Of a stretch of DNA of 64,000 bases, positions 21,742 through 34,604 are shown piece by piece. Origin of the DNA: Styela clava (taxonomy: Eukaryota; Chordata; Ascidiacea; Stolidobranchia; Styelidae); NCBI RefSeq assembly GCF_964204865.1, contig NC_135258.1:3773001-3837000 (forward strand), in the 5' to 3' direction. Every line of letters begins with the position of its first letter. Position 1 is the first letter of the stretch. The notes under the pieces are model-generated. The model saw only the letters and a program-made list of their open reading frames with translations. It did no database searches and was not told where the DNA came from. The position numbers and the translations under genes were made by a program.

Positions 21742-24700
21742 ATGAAGATTCCGATTCGCCACAGTTTCATCGGACTAATACTGTTGGTGGAGGCGTATTT
21801 ATTGATTAAAGGTCAGTATAACCGTGCATGCTTTGTTGGACTTGCTTGTTTGCCTGGGTTTTGTGTTTTGTTGGCGCACTATAGAATAATTAATTTTGTT
21901 CGGATATTTGATACTTGATGAGGTAATCCTTACTTTACGTAAAACTTTTGCCTCAGTAAATCAGGCAGAATAATTGAGCTGCTCTAAATGAAGCTGAAAA
22001 TACAAATACAAATAACTGGGTGAAACCGCGTTGTTCGCTTTGAACAAGCTGGATGTCACGGGCATAGATAATAAATTGATTGGACTCAGGAAGACCATTT
22101 GCAACGCAAAGGGATTGGAATTACGCCCACGTGTCATATTTAATTACCGGTAGATTTAAAAATTCATTTTCTGAGCTGCACAGTGAACATTCAAATTCAA
22201 AATTAGCACTTCGCCGTGGGTCGCACAATTTTTCCTTGTGGGCCGCATATGGCCCGCGGGCCGCAGGTTGTACACCCCTGATATAAAGAATTTTCCAAAA
22301 CCGACCATTGATATTTAAACAGCATGAACGCTTTATAGTCTTCATAGTATAGAACCCAAAAATCTAAAGTAACGGTGAAGTGAAACAGTTCTTTTGACTA
22401 ATTTCAAATCTGTTTTCTCGCGTCACTGCTGCCATATTTGTATCAGAAGAAATATTTATTCATTGCGGCGTAAGGGAAGCCGGTATGATGGTGTAATTGA
22501 ATGGCGAACCTCGGTCTCTCAATGAGGACCGACATTTGAATATGTAAAATAAAGTTTTTTTATATGCTATGCTTTTTCCTCGAATACCTCGTTTATTGTG
22601 TCACGTATTGCTGTACCGTAAACAGGGCCGGATTTACCAGACAATGTAAACTAAAGGTTATGAGCAAATCTTAGGGGCCTCGGCATCCAGTTTGGAACTG
22701 TTATTCAGTTTTAAGCCGTTTTAAATTGTAAAAGATTGTTCTAGAATAAAAACGGTTTAGAATTTCATAAAGCTAATATTTATCAAATAAATTCACGTCC
22801 CAAGTATTCATCGTTTTGAAAATTAAAAACAGTGAAATAATGAATTTGTATACATTTGAGAAACTGTACTCTGGTGCCATGGCGTTTTGTTATGGTCGGA
22901 GTTTCTTAATCTACTTAGGCGATTATCGACGTATTTTGCCGCGCAATTTATTTATGACGTCATAATGTTTTTATGACGTCTTTATTTAAGAGGAGCCTCA
23001 CAAACGGCGCAGTCTAGGGCATCTCATTGTATTTCAAACGTTTTGGTTTTTAAACTTAAAAAAATCGCTCATAGATTAGCGGGCGTGATGACTCATTGTT
23101 AAGGCATTTGACTCGGATATTCTGGCATCTCGGGGTAAAATCTCATCCATTTTATACCCAATCACCTCACCCAGAATGTTGTAAACTGAATAAGCAATGC
23201 CGATTCAACAAGATTGCTGCCCATCCAAAATATAGCAGCTAATTACGTATCAGTGGCGGCTCGTTTTTTTTCACTTCTGGACATTTCAGTGTAAATGTCG
23301 ATATTTTGAACTTAAGTTTAAAAAAACGTTTCAAATGAGGTGATCTTCTCATCGGCTTCTCGCACGTATAAATAAAATAATATATATATATAATAAATAC
23401 GTATACATAAAGGCCGCAAACTATGAGAATTCAACTTTCCCGAGTTCATTGTTCACCAGAAAAATTGAAACGCTACTCAGAAACCAGAAATTGAATCGGC
23501 GGTATGGATCAGATCTTTAGCCCATGCCCGCACGACCGCTAAACATTATTAGATTCCCCAATGGCAGGCATAATAATTCAAATTTGATTTGACCAATCAT
23601 TATCGTTAGTGCTTTCGCATGACGTGGGTAGCTGTATAAAATTAAATATGGAATGAGCGAATGCGCGCCATAAGGATATAGGTACTGAATTAGTCTCGCT
23701 ATAAAAAAAACTTTAGTAACATAACTTTCGTTTATCTGTTATAAATCATTTTAAAATGAACAATTCGCTCGATTTCTAATTTTAATATTTTTCCAACAGG
23801 AGAGGAATGCTGGATTCCTATGGTTTGCGATGATCAACTTACTTGGAGTGAACTTTCGGTGAGAGCTTTAGTAATAGTTTCATATTGGTGGTATTTCACT
23901 TTAATCCATGGGAACACTTTTCGCTGGGAACACCTGCTAAGCTAAGGCCTTACTTTAGCAATGTTCAGCATTCATGCCCATATATTCAAACATTTCTTTC
24001 TTGTTCTATTTTAGGAGGAACAGTGCACAAAAGAAGAAGAGAAAGTTCTGGAAGGTTTGTGTCCACAATATAATTTCTCTGAAATACGTTTTCTATGTTT
24101 TCAATTTTCAATTATTTGCCAAATGATCTGATAGCAAACAATCGTTTTGGTACTCCTGAAGTATGAGTACCAAGATGGCGGACACTGGAACGTAGTATGT
24201 GTACCAGGTTAGGGTTATGTCATAATTTTAGGTACAAATACTAGGGTCACTTAGCTAGTCCCAAAACTCGTAATAGAACTAAAATAGGGAAAATTAGAAT
24301 AAAATTATGGCCTAACCCTAATCTGTTCACATATTACGTTCCGGTGTTCGCCATCTTGGTACGCATACTTTAGGTGTACCATTGTTTTATTAGCAAATTT
24401 CAATCATTTTATATTTTCAATGCGCCCTTATTAACAATCAAAACATGGCGTATAGTATAGCAATTCCCATCTCATGTTCATATCTTCTGACAAAAAATTC
24501 ACTGGATACGGATTGTAAAACTGATGGCTCAATTTAAATTCTGTTTTTATTCATGTTTTGCAGTTTTAACGGAACGATTAGACGGGATGAAAAGTGAGCT
24601 CAATCAATTAAAAAGGTGATGGGAACATCAGAGACGAACTCAGTGCCGCCCTCTGTTGTAGGTGTTAAAGAAACGACCACGCCCTCTGTTGTAGGTGTTA

Positions 24701-27700
24701 GAGAAACGACCACTCCCTGGGGTATGAAAATCTATGCCTTTTGATATCGCATGCACTAAAATAGATAATAAGAAAGTTCCTTTCAGTCATAGTAATCGGT
24801 AATAAGGCGATTATACGAAAACATTGAAAAAGAAGATTTTTGAAATATATTCTCATTGCCATTCAGTGTCTCATTCATACCTTGAAGTAACCAAAACTAT
24901 AAATATTGTTATGAACTTGTAGTATAAACTCACTTTTTCACAAAGGATTCAAAGACGAAAAAACTTCTTCGGCCCGTATTTCAACCGTCCCTGCTACAAC
25001 CCCGTGGTCAACTAAGGAATCCTTCCTCTCTACTTTTCACCCACAAACTACAAAAGTCGAACAGAGTACAGGTTGGTGGGGCATTCTCTTTCTGGTTTTT
25101 CACTCGGAAAATATTTCTTTCCTAAACGCGTTTTGGTACGCGTCAAATATCTTAATTGGGAATTCCCCAGACCTGAGGTCCAGAATAAGAAAAATTGCGA
25201 CACTTCCAAGAAAAGTAGATCCTTATGTATAAGTAATTGTTTTGTCTAGCGCCTTGTTTGGAGTGAGATTTGAAAACGAATCACAAAAACACTAAATGTG
25301 TTTGGCTTAATTATAAGATATCAACGTGTTCGCTTAAGATTATTATTGAAAAAATGGTTTTCTTTATCCCCGCAAGGCGCCTTAATATATATAGGACGGA
25401 ACAAAATTGCCTCAAGGTGGCGTCCATCGTCTGATCGCTGCCTCGCTTTATGTCATTAGATAGATGCTGTCGTTTCGCCTTGTGACTCGAGAAATCGGGG
25501 TCTGGTATAGTTTTAGTACCACAAGTACTTCTAGTGGGCGTAGCATAGGGAGGCGGTCCCCCCAACCCCTTTTGAAATGTAGTAAATATAAAAGCATCTT
25601 TCTGTATCATATACACAGCTTTAAACGCTTTTCAAACCCTCAAGACTCGTGAAAACACAAGTTTTCCGGGCCCGCTAGCTGTTTCGATCCAACTTGGCAA
25701 ATTGAAATTTCAGAATCCCTCTTTTAAACTCACTGCCTACGTCCCTAGCCCACATGACTATCGATAGTCTGACTACGGTCACTACGCCATACAAAAATCC
25801 CAGTGACGTAATAAGGACAGCATTTAACATATACGGACGGTGGTTCCAAACGTGTATACGATCAGCCGAAATCGAGCATAACACGTCGTATCAAAAGCCA
25901 TACTCTCTCTTTCGTTTTCTTGTCGTTCAATCATTTCGTAAACCTCGAAATTGTCAAATTAGGCTTTTGTTCATTTTTTGAGCTCTACGATATGATCAAA
26001 CCATGAGAATGACTTTGTATACGGCGGTAAATTTTTTTTTGCAAATTTAATGGTGGTTGATATTGTTTATATCTTTGAATTAAGTTTGAAAACAAATTAA
26101 ATTTCTGTGTGTAGTTTGGGATATGGTATACCGTATAGAGGGCTCCCGTAATATTTGTTCCAAGATGGCGCACAACCTGCTAACTCCAACCTGGACCAGA
26201 TACTATGTTCAGGTTGTGCGCCATCTTGGTACGAATACTATGGGAGCACCCGTATAGTTTAGTACCACATGCACTTCTAGTTGGCCTGGCTTAATAATTT
26301 TTGCATATGTCATTTCTAAACCCCCCCCCGCTGACTACGTCACCAAGAAATTGCGTGACTACGACGTCCTAGTATCACAATAAAGCCCTCCCAAAGTGTA
26401 CGAATGGTCGTCCAGACCGCGCAGGCGATCACCCGAAATCGAGCAAGCTATTTCTCTCGTTTTCTCATCGCAACGATCTCGATATGAGAGAGATGAATTG
26501 ATAGTTCAGTGCATGGCATTATCATTGAATTACGTCATACCTCTCCCCGCCTTCGTAACAAGAGAAAAGTGAAAAAAACGGTCCCGAATACCTGAACATG
26601 AACCTCCTCTATATTTACTCTTTTATTTTTGAGTGACGTATAGATAAGTCAATGGCACTGAAAGTGTTAATGGGCTGAATGGGCCAAAATGCAATTGGTA
26701 TTTGTTACTTGCAAGAGAAATTTTTATCCAAAAAGACTATAGTTGTAGTTTCAGCAGGCACGAATGGGCGAATGAAACACATCAGTGGGCATTAATTCGC
26801 CCGCGCCTGCTTTGCGATGTCCTAATACGCATACCAACTACTATCATGTTAGCATAGGTAACATGGTAGCAGTGTGGATGATTGTAAAGAGCTTGGTTTT
26901 GAGTGAGAGTCTATAAAACAAATAAATAAAAAACTTCTCGATAATTTTCTTCAGACTACTAATTCTATTATTTGGAATTTTGTTTTCAGAAAAGTGCGAC
27001 GTTACCTACAATTCGAAATGTTTTCGAGTGATTGTTTATGACAAAGGGAACGTCACCTTGCGCGTCGCCAAATCTCTTTGCAAAAACAAGCTGGCTAATA
27101 TTTATGACGTCACACACCTCAACCTACTGAAAGATTATTTACGCCCAATGATTCCTGATTGGCTGTCATCGATTAGAGTTCGTACTGGAATGAGTTACAA
27201 GGTTAATCAGTATATTATCAAGTCTGAAGAATTGCGTTGCTAATGTGGTCTTACGTTAAAATATGGAATTCACAACAAAATCAATATGAGAAATATTGTA
27301 ACCGCATTTTATTCTCGAGTAAATTTTGAAAGTGAAAACCACAGGTAAAAGGGAATCGAAAATTGTATGAATTGCTTATGACAGAGATTCTCAGTTGGGT
27401 CAATAATATAAAACAACACTTCCGTCTCTACTTAACTATGTTCCGGGTAATGTAAAAATAATGACTCAGACTCCAACAATAACATCAAACTACATTCCCT
27501 TTTGTGTGCTTTGAATTTTAATAGCCTACTAGTTTATATCGAATCAACCATATTTGAAATATATTCACAAATTGCAAACTTGTTATTGTTATATTTCTCA
27601 AAATATATATTTTATTTTAACAGAACGGCACACTTTATTCGGTGAATGGTCAAGTTATGTCTCTGTCTAATGAGGCGTGGGAAGCTAGCTTTCCGAAACC

Positions 27701-27824
27701 CCCCTATGAAGTGAGAACAGCTGTTGCTGTACGTGTCTTTCAAAACCAATCGTACAATGGAGGAATTCGCAATACCTATCCTTACTTGCCACTTTACGGA
27801 GCCATTTGTGAAAATGATTTCTAA
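21742..27824 (+). CDS. Secreted C-type-lectin-like protein with coiled coil and Thr-rich stalk, copy 1
   Basis: Seven exons are proposed: 21742-21811, 23800-23858, 24015-24054, 24564-24721, 24946-25071, 26990-27201, 27624-27824 (TAA). All junctions are GT-AG and phases agree except inside exon 4. Exon 1 gives a signal peptide (MKIPIRHSFIGLILLVEAYL). Exons 2-3 add Cys residues (EECW, EEQC). Exon 4 starts with a short coiled coil (LTERLDGMKSELNQLK) and then a Thr/Pro-rich repeat (TTTPSVVGV, TTTPW). Exon 5 continues the stalk. Exons 6-7 form a divergent C-type-lectin-like fold with CDVTYNSKCFRV, LCKNKLANIYD and a terminal GAICEN. No EPN/QPD or WND calcium-sugar motif is present, so ligand type is unknown. 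The A-run near 24610-24614 is one base short for the coiled-coil and stalk frames to join. A paralogue lies at 34951-37088. Confidence 0.72.
22190..22279. mobile_element. Solo right end of a hAT element
   Basis: The stretch with GGCCGCATATGGCCCGCGGG and GGTTGTACACCCCTG resembles the right ends of the hAT copies at 7472 and 29925. I could not find a matching left end. It lies in intron 1 of lectin copy 1. Confidence 0.55.
24149..24380. mobile_element. MITE family A, long form
   Basis: The ends are GGTACTCCTGAAGTATG and CATACTTTAGGTGTACC. Flanks ATCGTTTT and ATTGTTTT agree at 7 of 8. Same internal AGGTTAGGGTTA block as the copy at 15912. Confidence 0.87.
24152..24152. other. Marker: intron 3 of lectin copy 1 carries a MITE
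   Basis: The intron between exons 24015-24054 and 24564-24721 hosts the family A element 24149-24380. Confidence 0.8.
25506..26510 (+). repeat. Diverged duplication inside the large lectin intron
   Basis: TTTAGTACCACAAGTACTTCTAG at 25512 is echoed near 26258, and the block around AAATCGAGCATAACACG (25868) is echoed by AAATCGAGCAAGCTAT near 26437. Order and orientation are the same, which suggests an old tandem copy of about 0.5-0.7 kb. Confidence 0.5.
26140..26250. mobile_element. MITE family A, short form
   Basis: This 111-bp copy is almost a full palindrome: GGGCTCCCGTAATATTTG ... CAAGATGGCGCACAACCTG ... complement. Flanks CGTATAGA and CGTATAGT agree at 7 of 8. It lies in intron 5 of lectin copy 1. 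Confidence 0.85.
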
Positions 27825-28326
27825 CTTAAGACATTGAATGTTCACTCAACGAAAATAATTCAAATAACTGTTGTCCACACATATAGCCCAATCAAAACTC
27901 TAACTCGGGGATACGATACAGATGGAGTTTGGAACAACTACAAAACACGTGTATGCAACGTTTACTTCACTGATATTTTTGTGTTTTATACTTGTTGAAC
28001 AGTTTTAAAACCAAAAAATCTTTCTTTCTCGTCTTTTATAACCTCCTGGTAGCAATCAGAAATAAATAGATCACGATAGGCATGTTGGAAGTTATATGTA
28101 GGCTTAGCGGGACAGTTCCGGTTTTGACAAGCTGCCCTGGTGCCCCGCCCGGTGAACTTAATATTCCTAATCATGCAATATGACAGTCATAAATATTTTT
28201 TCATTGAATATCGATACAAAAATTTTGTCAATGGAGGGAGGCCATTTATTACTGATTTTCAATTTACTTCTCTAGTTTAGTGAGAGAGAGAGAGGACTAC
28301 TATATTGTTACGTCATGATTATTATA

Positions 28327-28526
28327 GAGGGTATCCATAAAGTCTCTTTACAATTTTAAGTTTGTTATCAAGTCAATTCTCAATATATCTTAACCAGATT
28401 TGTTGTCTTTTATCAGTATTTGTTCAAGTTTTTTTTACATCATTTAATACGTCTGTGAGGGCCAAAACAGTATATGGTATCGATAAATTCCCTTTGCAAT
28501 TTAAAAAGAGACTTTATGGACACACT
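28327..28526. mobile_element. Tc1/mariner-like MITE, copy 1
   Basis: The ends carry inverted repeats with the phrase GTATCCATAAAGTCTCTTTAC and its counterpart AAGAGACTTTATGGACAC, a layout common to small mariner derivatives, and TA lies at both flanks. A second copy occurs at 60973-61161, sharing the central CTGTGAGGGCCAAAACA block. Confidence 0.7.
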
Positions 28527-29564
28527 ATATGTTATTACGTCAATTTAACATCCAACGTTGAATTATTCAAAATGTAGAAAAGAATGTTGCTTTCATATGA
28601 TTTGAATATTACTAAGCTTAAGAATCGAACCAAGGACTGTTCAATCCGCACTGTCCCGTTTTTTTTTGTTTCATTTATATGATAAGCCATTTATAATTTC
28701 AAGTTGAAAAGAAAGAAACTGATATATCGGTGACCATGTTTCCCTATTCCCTTTCTCCACGCAATTAATTCAACTGAATTCACTTCAATAAGCTTATAAG
28801 CTGAAACAATGTACTTGTATCCATTTTTTTGGGCTTTATTGCATATGCATTTCATGAATTTTGTTTGTTTTATTACTATTCAATATGCTATTTTTATTGT
28901 ATTCCTTGGATGTGTTTAACTAAAGAAAGTTTAACTAAAAGAATTAGAAAGCATATCTAAAGCGAAACAAACAACCTCTACAACCATGAAAACTCTAAAT
29001 TTATTATTTTAACCTAATTTGTTCCTGAGTGAATGATAAATAGGTATTTATTAAATAGTTTGCGATTCAGTTTGTCTTAATATTCATTTGTTTTTTACTT
29101 CAACATTCTAGAAAACTCAATTATTTCCAAAACAATTTAGACCGTAATGAATTACTCTATCAATTTTTCTTTATTGTTTTATTATTTATAATATTTTATT
29201 TTTTCAAAATTTTTTGACGTTCGGAAATGATTTTCTAGAACGTTATCACTAAATGAAGTTTAAAGTAGTCCCCGAGACGGAAATTAATGGAATAGTAAAA
29301 TATCATGGACATTGCCAGAATAGCTTAATTCTTAATTGGGTGTCTCGCGAAAATACCATGCCTTCATGTCTTTAAATCGTTCCACAGAAAATTAGCCTTT
29401 ATTTAGGCAAATCAATCTTAACTTTGCTAAGCTGTAAGGCCAAAAAGACAATATTTGAGTAGATCTGAAAAATGCAATTCATGCTTCTTATAAAACCTAA
29501 TATTATATATTGTTTGTTTATGCGACTTTACGTATTTTTTTTTACGTTTGGGAAGGGTTCAAAA

Positions 29565-29925
29565 TAGGGGTGTGCAACCTTTTTTGTCGAGTGGCCATAT
29601 AATCAACTTCAGGCATCTTGCTGGGCCACAAAAAATTAGTTTTATCATGTACACAACACAATGTATTAAAGCATTAGCGGCAACCAGAGCGCCGCAGGAA
29701 AAGCAAAAGAAGAAAATGCGGCTATCGCTTAACATTCCAGTGATAAAGGTACAGGGCAAAACGGCGAAAGATTTAACGCAGAGACAAGAGCAAGAATTAT
29801 TGAGTATTTTTATCTACATAGGGGGCTATTTAAAAATAGACTGTGAGACTAGGATTTTGCGCTTGATACGGAAAAGGGCCACACTAAATGTCTGTGGCCC
29901 GCGGGCCGCCAATTGCACACCCCTG
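29565..29925. mobile_element. hAT MITE
   Basis: The ends are TAGGGGTGTGCAACC (first base changed from C) and AATTGCACACCCCTG. Flanks GTTCAAAA and GTTTAAAA match at 7 of 8. GGCCCGCGGGCCGCC lies subterminally. Its open frame (29548-29931) has no family features. Confidence 0.88.
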
Positions 29926-30071
29926 GTTTAAAATGACTGAAGTTTATCATTGAGCCATCCTACTTTTGTTTATCTATTTTTATTCTATTTTGATAGGTCA
30001 CTCTGTTCTATTTGAGAAAATTTTGAAAGATTTTTCTATGTTTTATTTAGCAAATATTAAATGTTGAATAA

Positions 30072-30325
30072 GATATAAATTGCATTTTGAGTTCTATCAT
30101 TTTCATTATGCAACTTGATGGGACATTTGAATGGAATACACGAAGTTCTTGTCAGTGATGGGCATAATTTATTATTGTCTTTTGTGTTTATAATAGATAT
30201 GAAATAAATTGCATTCTGAGTTCTATAATTTTAATCATCTAACTTGATAAGACATTTGTATGAAAGGCATGATGTTACTGTCAGTGATGAGTACAAGTTA
30301 TTGTTGTCTTCTGGGTTTAGACGAC
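30072..30325 (+). repeat. Two-copy tandem repeat of about 129 bp
   Basis: Each unit has AAATTGCATT(T/C)TGAGTTCTAT followed by CAACTTGAT or CTAACTTGAT and GTCAGTGATG. Units are 30072-30200 and about 30201-30325. Confidence 0.8.
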
Positions 30326-30442
30326 ACAAAACTCTTATTAACAATATTTTCGCAATACTTAGGCGCCGAAGGGAGCCTTATGTTAACCACACTACGACAG
30401 TGAGATTTGCAGCAGGGACTTGGCCAGGAATTTCCAAATTGA

Positions 30443-30550
30443 GGGGGGGGGGGTTAAATATCTAGTTGTCATAGTCTACCATAACAGTTAGCTAGTGTAT
30501 GAGGGAATAAAGTGTTTTTAATTTCTTTTTCAAAAGGGGGGGGGGGGGGG
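30443..30550. repeat. Two poly-G runs
   Basis: Runs of 11 G (30443-30453) and 15 G (30536-30550) lie 82 bases apart. Confidence 0.9.
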
Positions 30551-30859
30551 TTCAGAGCTCCAACCTCAAAGACTACGCGCCTATATTCCAGCAATCCTAT
30601 CGCAATTGAATATCCTCACGATATTGAAACCTGAAACGTACAAGGTTAATCACCGTTTGAAATGATATGCTGGTTCCTAGCGCTTAGCACGTCCGTTGAC
30701 CCCGTTTCGAGTTTATATGTTCAGAATTAATACCCAGACAAATGCGCCACCAAGTGGACTAGATCAGTTCCTCCCAACCAGTGAGAAGTATTTCCAAATG
30801 TTAGGACATACAGTTTTCGATTAAATTGTGACATTATCATTACGTAACAATTATGAAAG

Positions 30860-31149
30860 GAGAATATCGGTCAGAGACCGAAGACTTATCGATCGAAAGT
30901 TAGGGCGCTCTCACTCCAAAGTGACACCTTGTGTCCCATCACTTATTGATTAATAACTCACTAATTATACGACATAATTCATCCAAAATCAACAAGCTTC
31001 TGGTATCACATATGATGAATGCACATGCCAAATCTGGAGCAGATTCAATCTCGCTTTCGTGAGATATCGCGTGCATCCATAACAGACAAACAAACAGACA
31101 GACAGAAAAATACCTATCAACATACTTACCGATTAAAATCGATAAGTAA
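30860..31149 (+). repeat. Dispersed SINE-like repeat R1, copy 1
   Basis: It begins GAGAATATCGGTCAGAGACC and ends with a CAGACAGACAG stretch and CGATTAAAATCGATAAGTA. The block CTGGAGCAGATTCAATCTCG is conserved in all three copies in this window (also 48359-48656 and, reversed, 52016-52306). Tails of (CAGA)n are common in invertebrate SINE and LINE ends. I cannot place RNA polymerase III boxes with confidence. Confidence 0.75.
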
Positions 31150-32065
31150 CAATGTAAAAATTAGAATTTAGCGTCATTATCAGACTTGATCTGATAATAT
31201 CCAATATGCAAGATCAAGTTTCACATTAATAGTAAATTGCATGGGGATATATTGTTTCTTTTCTCATATATTAACATTTCATGGATGAACTGTACTAGAT
31301 TGCTCAAGTTCATTCGGCTTTTCCTTTATTTAATTTGAGGATGATATCGCATTGAGTACTTTACAAATAGACCCTGAACTCTAGAACTTTAAACTACCAC
31401 GCCAAAATACTTTTAGCCAGTGAGGGGATTTAAAATTTTAGGAACTAGTTTTTTATTCCATCAAACTTGCTAACAACAGGGTTCATTACCTGCACATGCA
31501 TTTCAGAAAACCGCGCCAAGATCATAGCTTTAAAAACAAGAACTATTTTGCTGATTATCGTGACATTTCAAGTGTGTTTGTGCAAACCCCCTAAATGTCA
31601 CCACTGGTTTTAACAGCATTTCAAGTACGTCTATGATATATATGCAGGCCTGCCATAACGTCCTTATTTCTAAGATTTGTCCTTTTTTTGAAGATCTCGG
31701 TCTTTAAAGATATTTTTGTAATCATTTCTAAGAAATGTCCTTATTTTGAAATGTGTCCTTATATTTATTTTCTTTTAGGAATAGAGGTTTTTATACCTGA
31801 ACTCCAAAAGTTTAACCCTAGGGTTTTAGCAAGTAAAGAAATTTAAAATATTAGGAACGGGTTCCCTTTCGCAATAAACTGACTAACAACAGGTTCCATA
31901 ATTTCACAAAACAATGCCAAAATTATAGCTTCAAAATCAATAACTATTTCGCCTATTATCGCGACATTTCAAAAAAGATCGTGCGCCCTCTGAGTGTCAC
32001 CACATTCCAATCATATTTACGCTTTATATCGCAAGTACCGTATATTGTTTTATCATAAGTTAGAG

Positions 32066-33290
32066 CATAGGTTCTCAAAGTGCTCCAGGGCTCTGCGAGA
32101 TAAACCCAGGGGCTCCGCGAGCTATTTTATTACTTTTTAAAATACCGACTTGGCTAATTTAAAACTATTCCTAGAGGCAGTAACAGCTTTAATAAAATTT
32201 GACAACAATATAGCCTAGAAATATGGCAAAGTGGCGGAATTAAAAAATGACATTATTTATAAGCAGGAGCGCAGCCAGGATTCTTAAGAGGGAGGAGGTT
32301 AAAAATTGGAATCGGAAATTTACGCGTAACATTCTTGGCGATTCAAAAAAAACGGATAACGAGATTTCTGTTGCGTAAAATATTCAATTCATGTCCGATG
32401 CGAGCATTTGAAGTATCTTATCGTAATAATTTAATTGTGCTCATCGTTACTCACGTTCGATTCGAGATTACCATTAGGATTACTAAAATGAAAGAATACT
32501 ATTCTAAAATAACATAAACTGCCAACTACAAATAAATTGGAGTCGTATTTTTGCGATCTTGGGATTTGTTAAACTTGATTTTTTCTTTCGCACTCGATAT
32601 TATTTTTAAGCAAGATATCGCCGTTTGAAAAATCACAAGGTCTTGGAAAAATACGAACGATTGAAATTTATTTTAGCGCATGCGGCTCCGTCGGTAGTTT
32701 CAGAATGGAAAAATGGTACATCGCGCGCATAATTAATTGACTGTGTTTCAATTTCGCAGTTACTACGATGCATAACCGAAGAAAACCTAACATAACACCA
32801 AATTTTGTGATTTACAATGTCTATAAAAGCGTTTTTTTCTCACGTGAGTCTGCTGAAACAAAACTTATAGTGCTATCTTCCATTTTGAGTTTGGTTCTAA
32901 TATTTTAGAATGCCGCTTTTTAATCAAGAAATTTGAATTGCCGATTTACCTCTTTATTAACTATTATTTTTAGCATTTGGTCGGCGATGATTATAATATG
33001 GTAACATGTTTTTCACATTGAACTCATTCCCCACGAGAACGAAAAAGCAATTATCGTCGTCATTGTGGAACAATACATGTATATGACGAAGGAAATTTTG
33101 ATTCAGGGAGAATAAACACCTGCGTAAAGATGTTTGAGGTTTAAGTCTTTTAAGTCTTCCAAAAATGTCAAGAGGGGAAAAGATTCAACCCCTAATTTAT
33201 TAATATCAATTTTAACATTATTCTGGGGCTCCGTGAATAATAGTCAACCTTTTTAAAGGCTCCGCAACACCAAAAGTTTGAGAACCCCTG
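32066..33290. mobile_element. 1.2-kb non-autonomous hAT with perfect 8-bp TSD
   Basis: Ends are CATAGGTTCTCAAAGTG and AAAGTTTGAGAACCCCTG. AGTTAGAG flanks both sides (32058-32065 and 33291-33298). GGGGCTCCG blocks lie near both ends. No transposase reading was found in the interior. Confidence 0.92.
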
Positions 33291-33839
33291 AGTTAGAGGT
33301 ATCAAATAGTATGTTCTCATAGGCGGAAGCGGTTTGATTGCCTATGATGTCATACATTTAACAAATTAAGGTCTATGACGAAATAGAGCACCCAATTAAA
33401 CTTGAATAGAATTATGCTTGGCCATACATAATTCACCAATAAACGAGCTCAATGACGACATTTCACGCCAAACAATTACACATAAATGCCATTGAAAATT
33501 GCAAACTTTTTGATAGTGTGAAATTGAAAAGCGTCAGCAGGTTTTCGTTTGTTAGTTATGCTCATTCGGGCCGCAATGTTATGGAGTTAGTCTGGTTAAA
33601 ATTTATTTAATACATGTTGCTAATATAAAGTGCTTAACCAAGATTTTAAATAGTATTGGTAGATGTATTTTATGCGCCCACTGGGGAGGACTTTGTGCTT
33701 AGATTAAAATCAGTCTGCAATAGAAGCTTTCAAGCTGCTGTTCATGTGCATTGGACTCTCCACGACAGGTGATTTAGTTCAGAATTATTAATTTATTTGA
33801 CAGAATACTCAAGAAATATGACAGGTCGGTTGGGTTGGA

Positions 33840-34045
33840 TATTTTTAGATCGGAGTCTTATTTTCAAATTCTCTGGATTCTCCTGCAAAAATATTCTGAA
33901 AATATTGGCTGGGCATTAGTTGCATTCAGATGGATGTTTTCCGGAGTCGGAGTCATTTTTAACTTTCCGGAGTCGGAGTCTTGATTTCATATACGGGTCG
34001 CGGTTGACAAAATATTTTCAATTCGGAGACTGGAGTCCAAGTTTA
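33840..34045 (+). repeat. GGAGTCGGAGTC-rich stretch
   Basis: Scattered units of CCGGAGTCGGAGTC separated by T-rich spacers. Related to the denser array at 34605-34790. Confidence 0.65.
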
Positions 34046-34083
34046 TGTCAATCTGTCAATATAAGTTTTTGTATGAATTATTG

Positions 34084-34193
34084 GGTACTGCTGAAGTATG
34101 CGCACCAAGATGTCGCACAACCTGAACCCTAACCTGGTACACAACCTGATTTCAGGTTGTGCGCTATCTTGGTGCGCATACTTCAGGAGTTCC
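34084..34193. mobile_element. MITE family A, short form, perfect 8-bp TSD
   Basis: Ends GGTACTGCTGAAGTATGCG and CGCATACTTCAGGAGTTCC. AATTATTG flanks both sides (34076-34083 and 34194-34201). At 110 bp it is nearly palindromic around CACAACCTG. Confidence 0.92.
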
Positions 34194-34224
34194 AATTATT
34201 GAGTGGCACGAAACAGACCTATGG

Positions 34225-34420
34225 TCGTTTGTTATTATTATGTTGCTGTTGTTCTTGTTGTTAGTGTTTTGTATCTTATTGTTATGAAAAAAATCGCTTT
34301 CATCTTTAACTGCTGGACCAATTGCTTTGAAATTTTCAGTGGTCAAAAGATTGTATTTTTCTCCAGAAGGCTATTACTTTTTCGTGTCCATATATTCGGT
34401 CATAGCTCTATTGTTTTTAT
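34225..34420 (+). repeat. Dispersed repeat R2, copy 1
   Basis: It shares TTGTTATTATTATG-like start, GGACCAATTGCTTTGA, TTTTCAGTGGT and CTCCAGAAGGCTATTACTTT with 55555-55780. The second copy contains about 40 extra bases (around GCCACTGGGTGGCGCTA). Confidence 0.75.
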
Positions 34421-34604
34421 ACAATACCTATCCACGCATCGAACAAGGCATATCGACTGATAAATATATAACAATATGTGAGAGCAACTGTTATTGGGAA
34501 TGTTACGCAATGTTCACCCAATTTATTATATCCTGGATGAAGTGAGAGAGTTTGTACCCGATACATTTGGCGGCCTGAGGGATGATGACCCAATAATGGC
34601 CGTA

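Noticed and set aside
22490..22535. Small hairpin GGTCTCTCAATGAGGACC as a structured RNA
   Set aside because: A short imperfect stem without conserved context or a second copy in this window.
27986..28174. Minus-strand open frame of 62 codons with several Cys and aromatic residues
   Set aside because: No family features, no splice context, and it overlaps repeat-like DNA. Kept out as probable chance.
29548..29931. 127-codon + strand frame with Lys-rich part
   Set aside because: It coincides with the hAT MITE 29565-29925 from end to end and has no transposase motif.
34327..34545. Signal-peptide-like reading (SVVKRLYFSPEGYYFF) as first exon of lectin copy 2
   Set aside because: The same DNA occurs as dispersed repeat R2 at 55555-55780, and no phase-1 donor fits.
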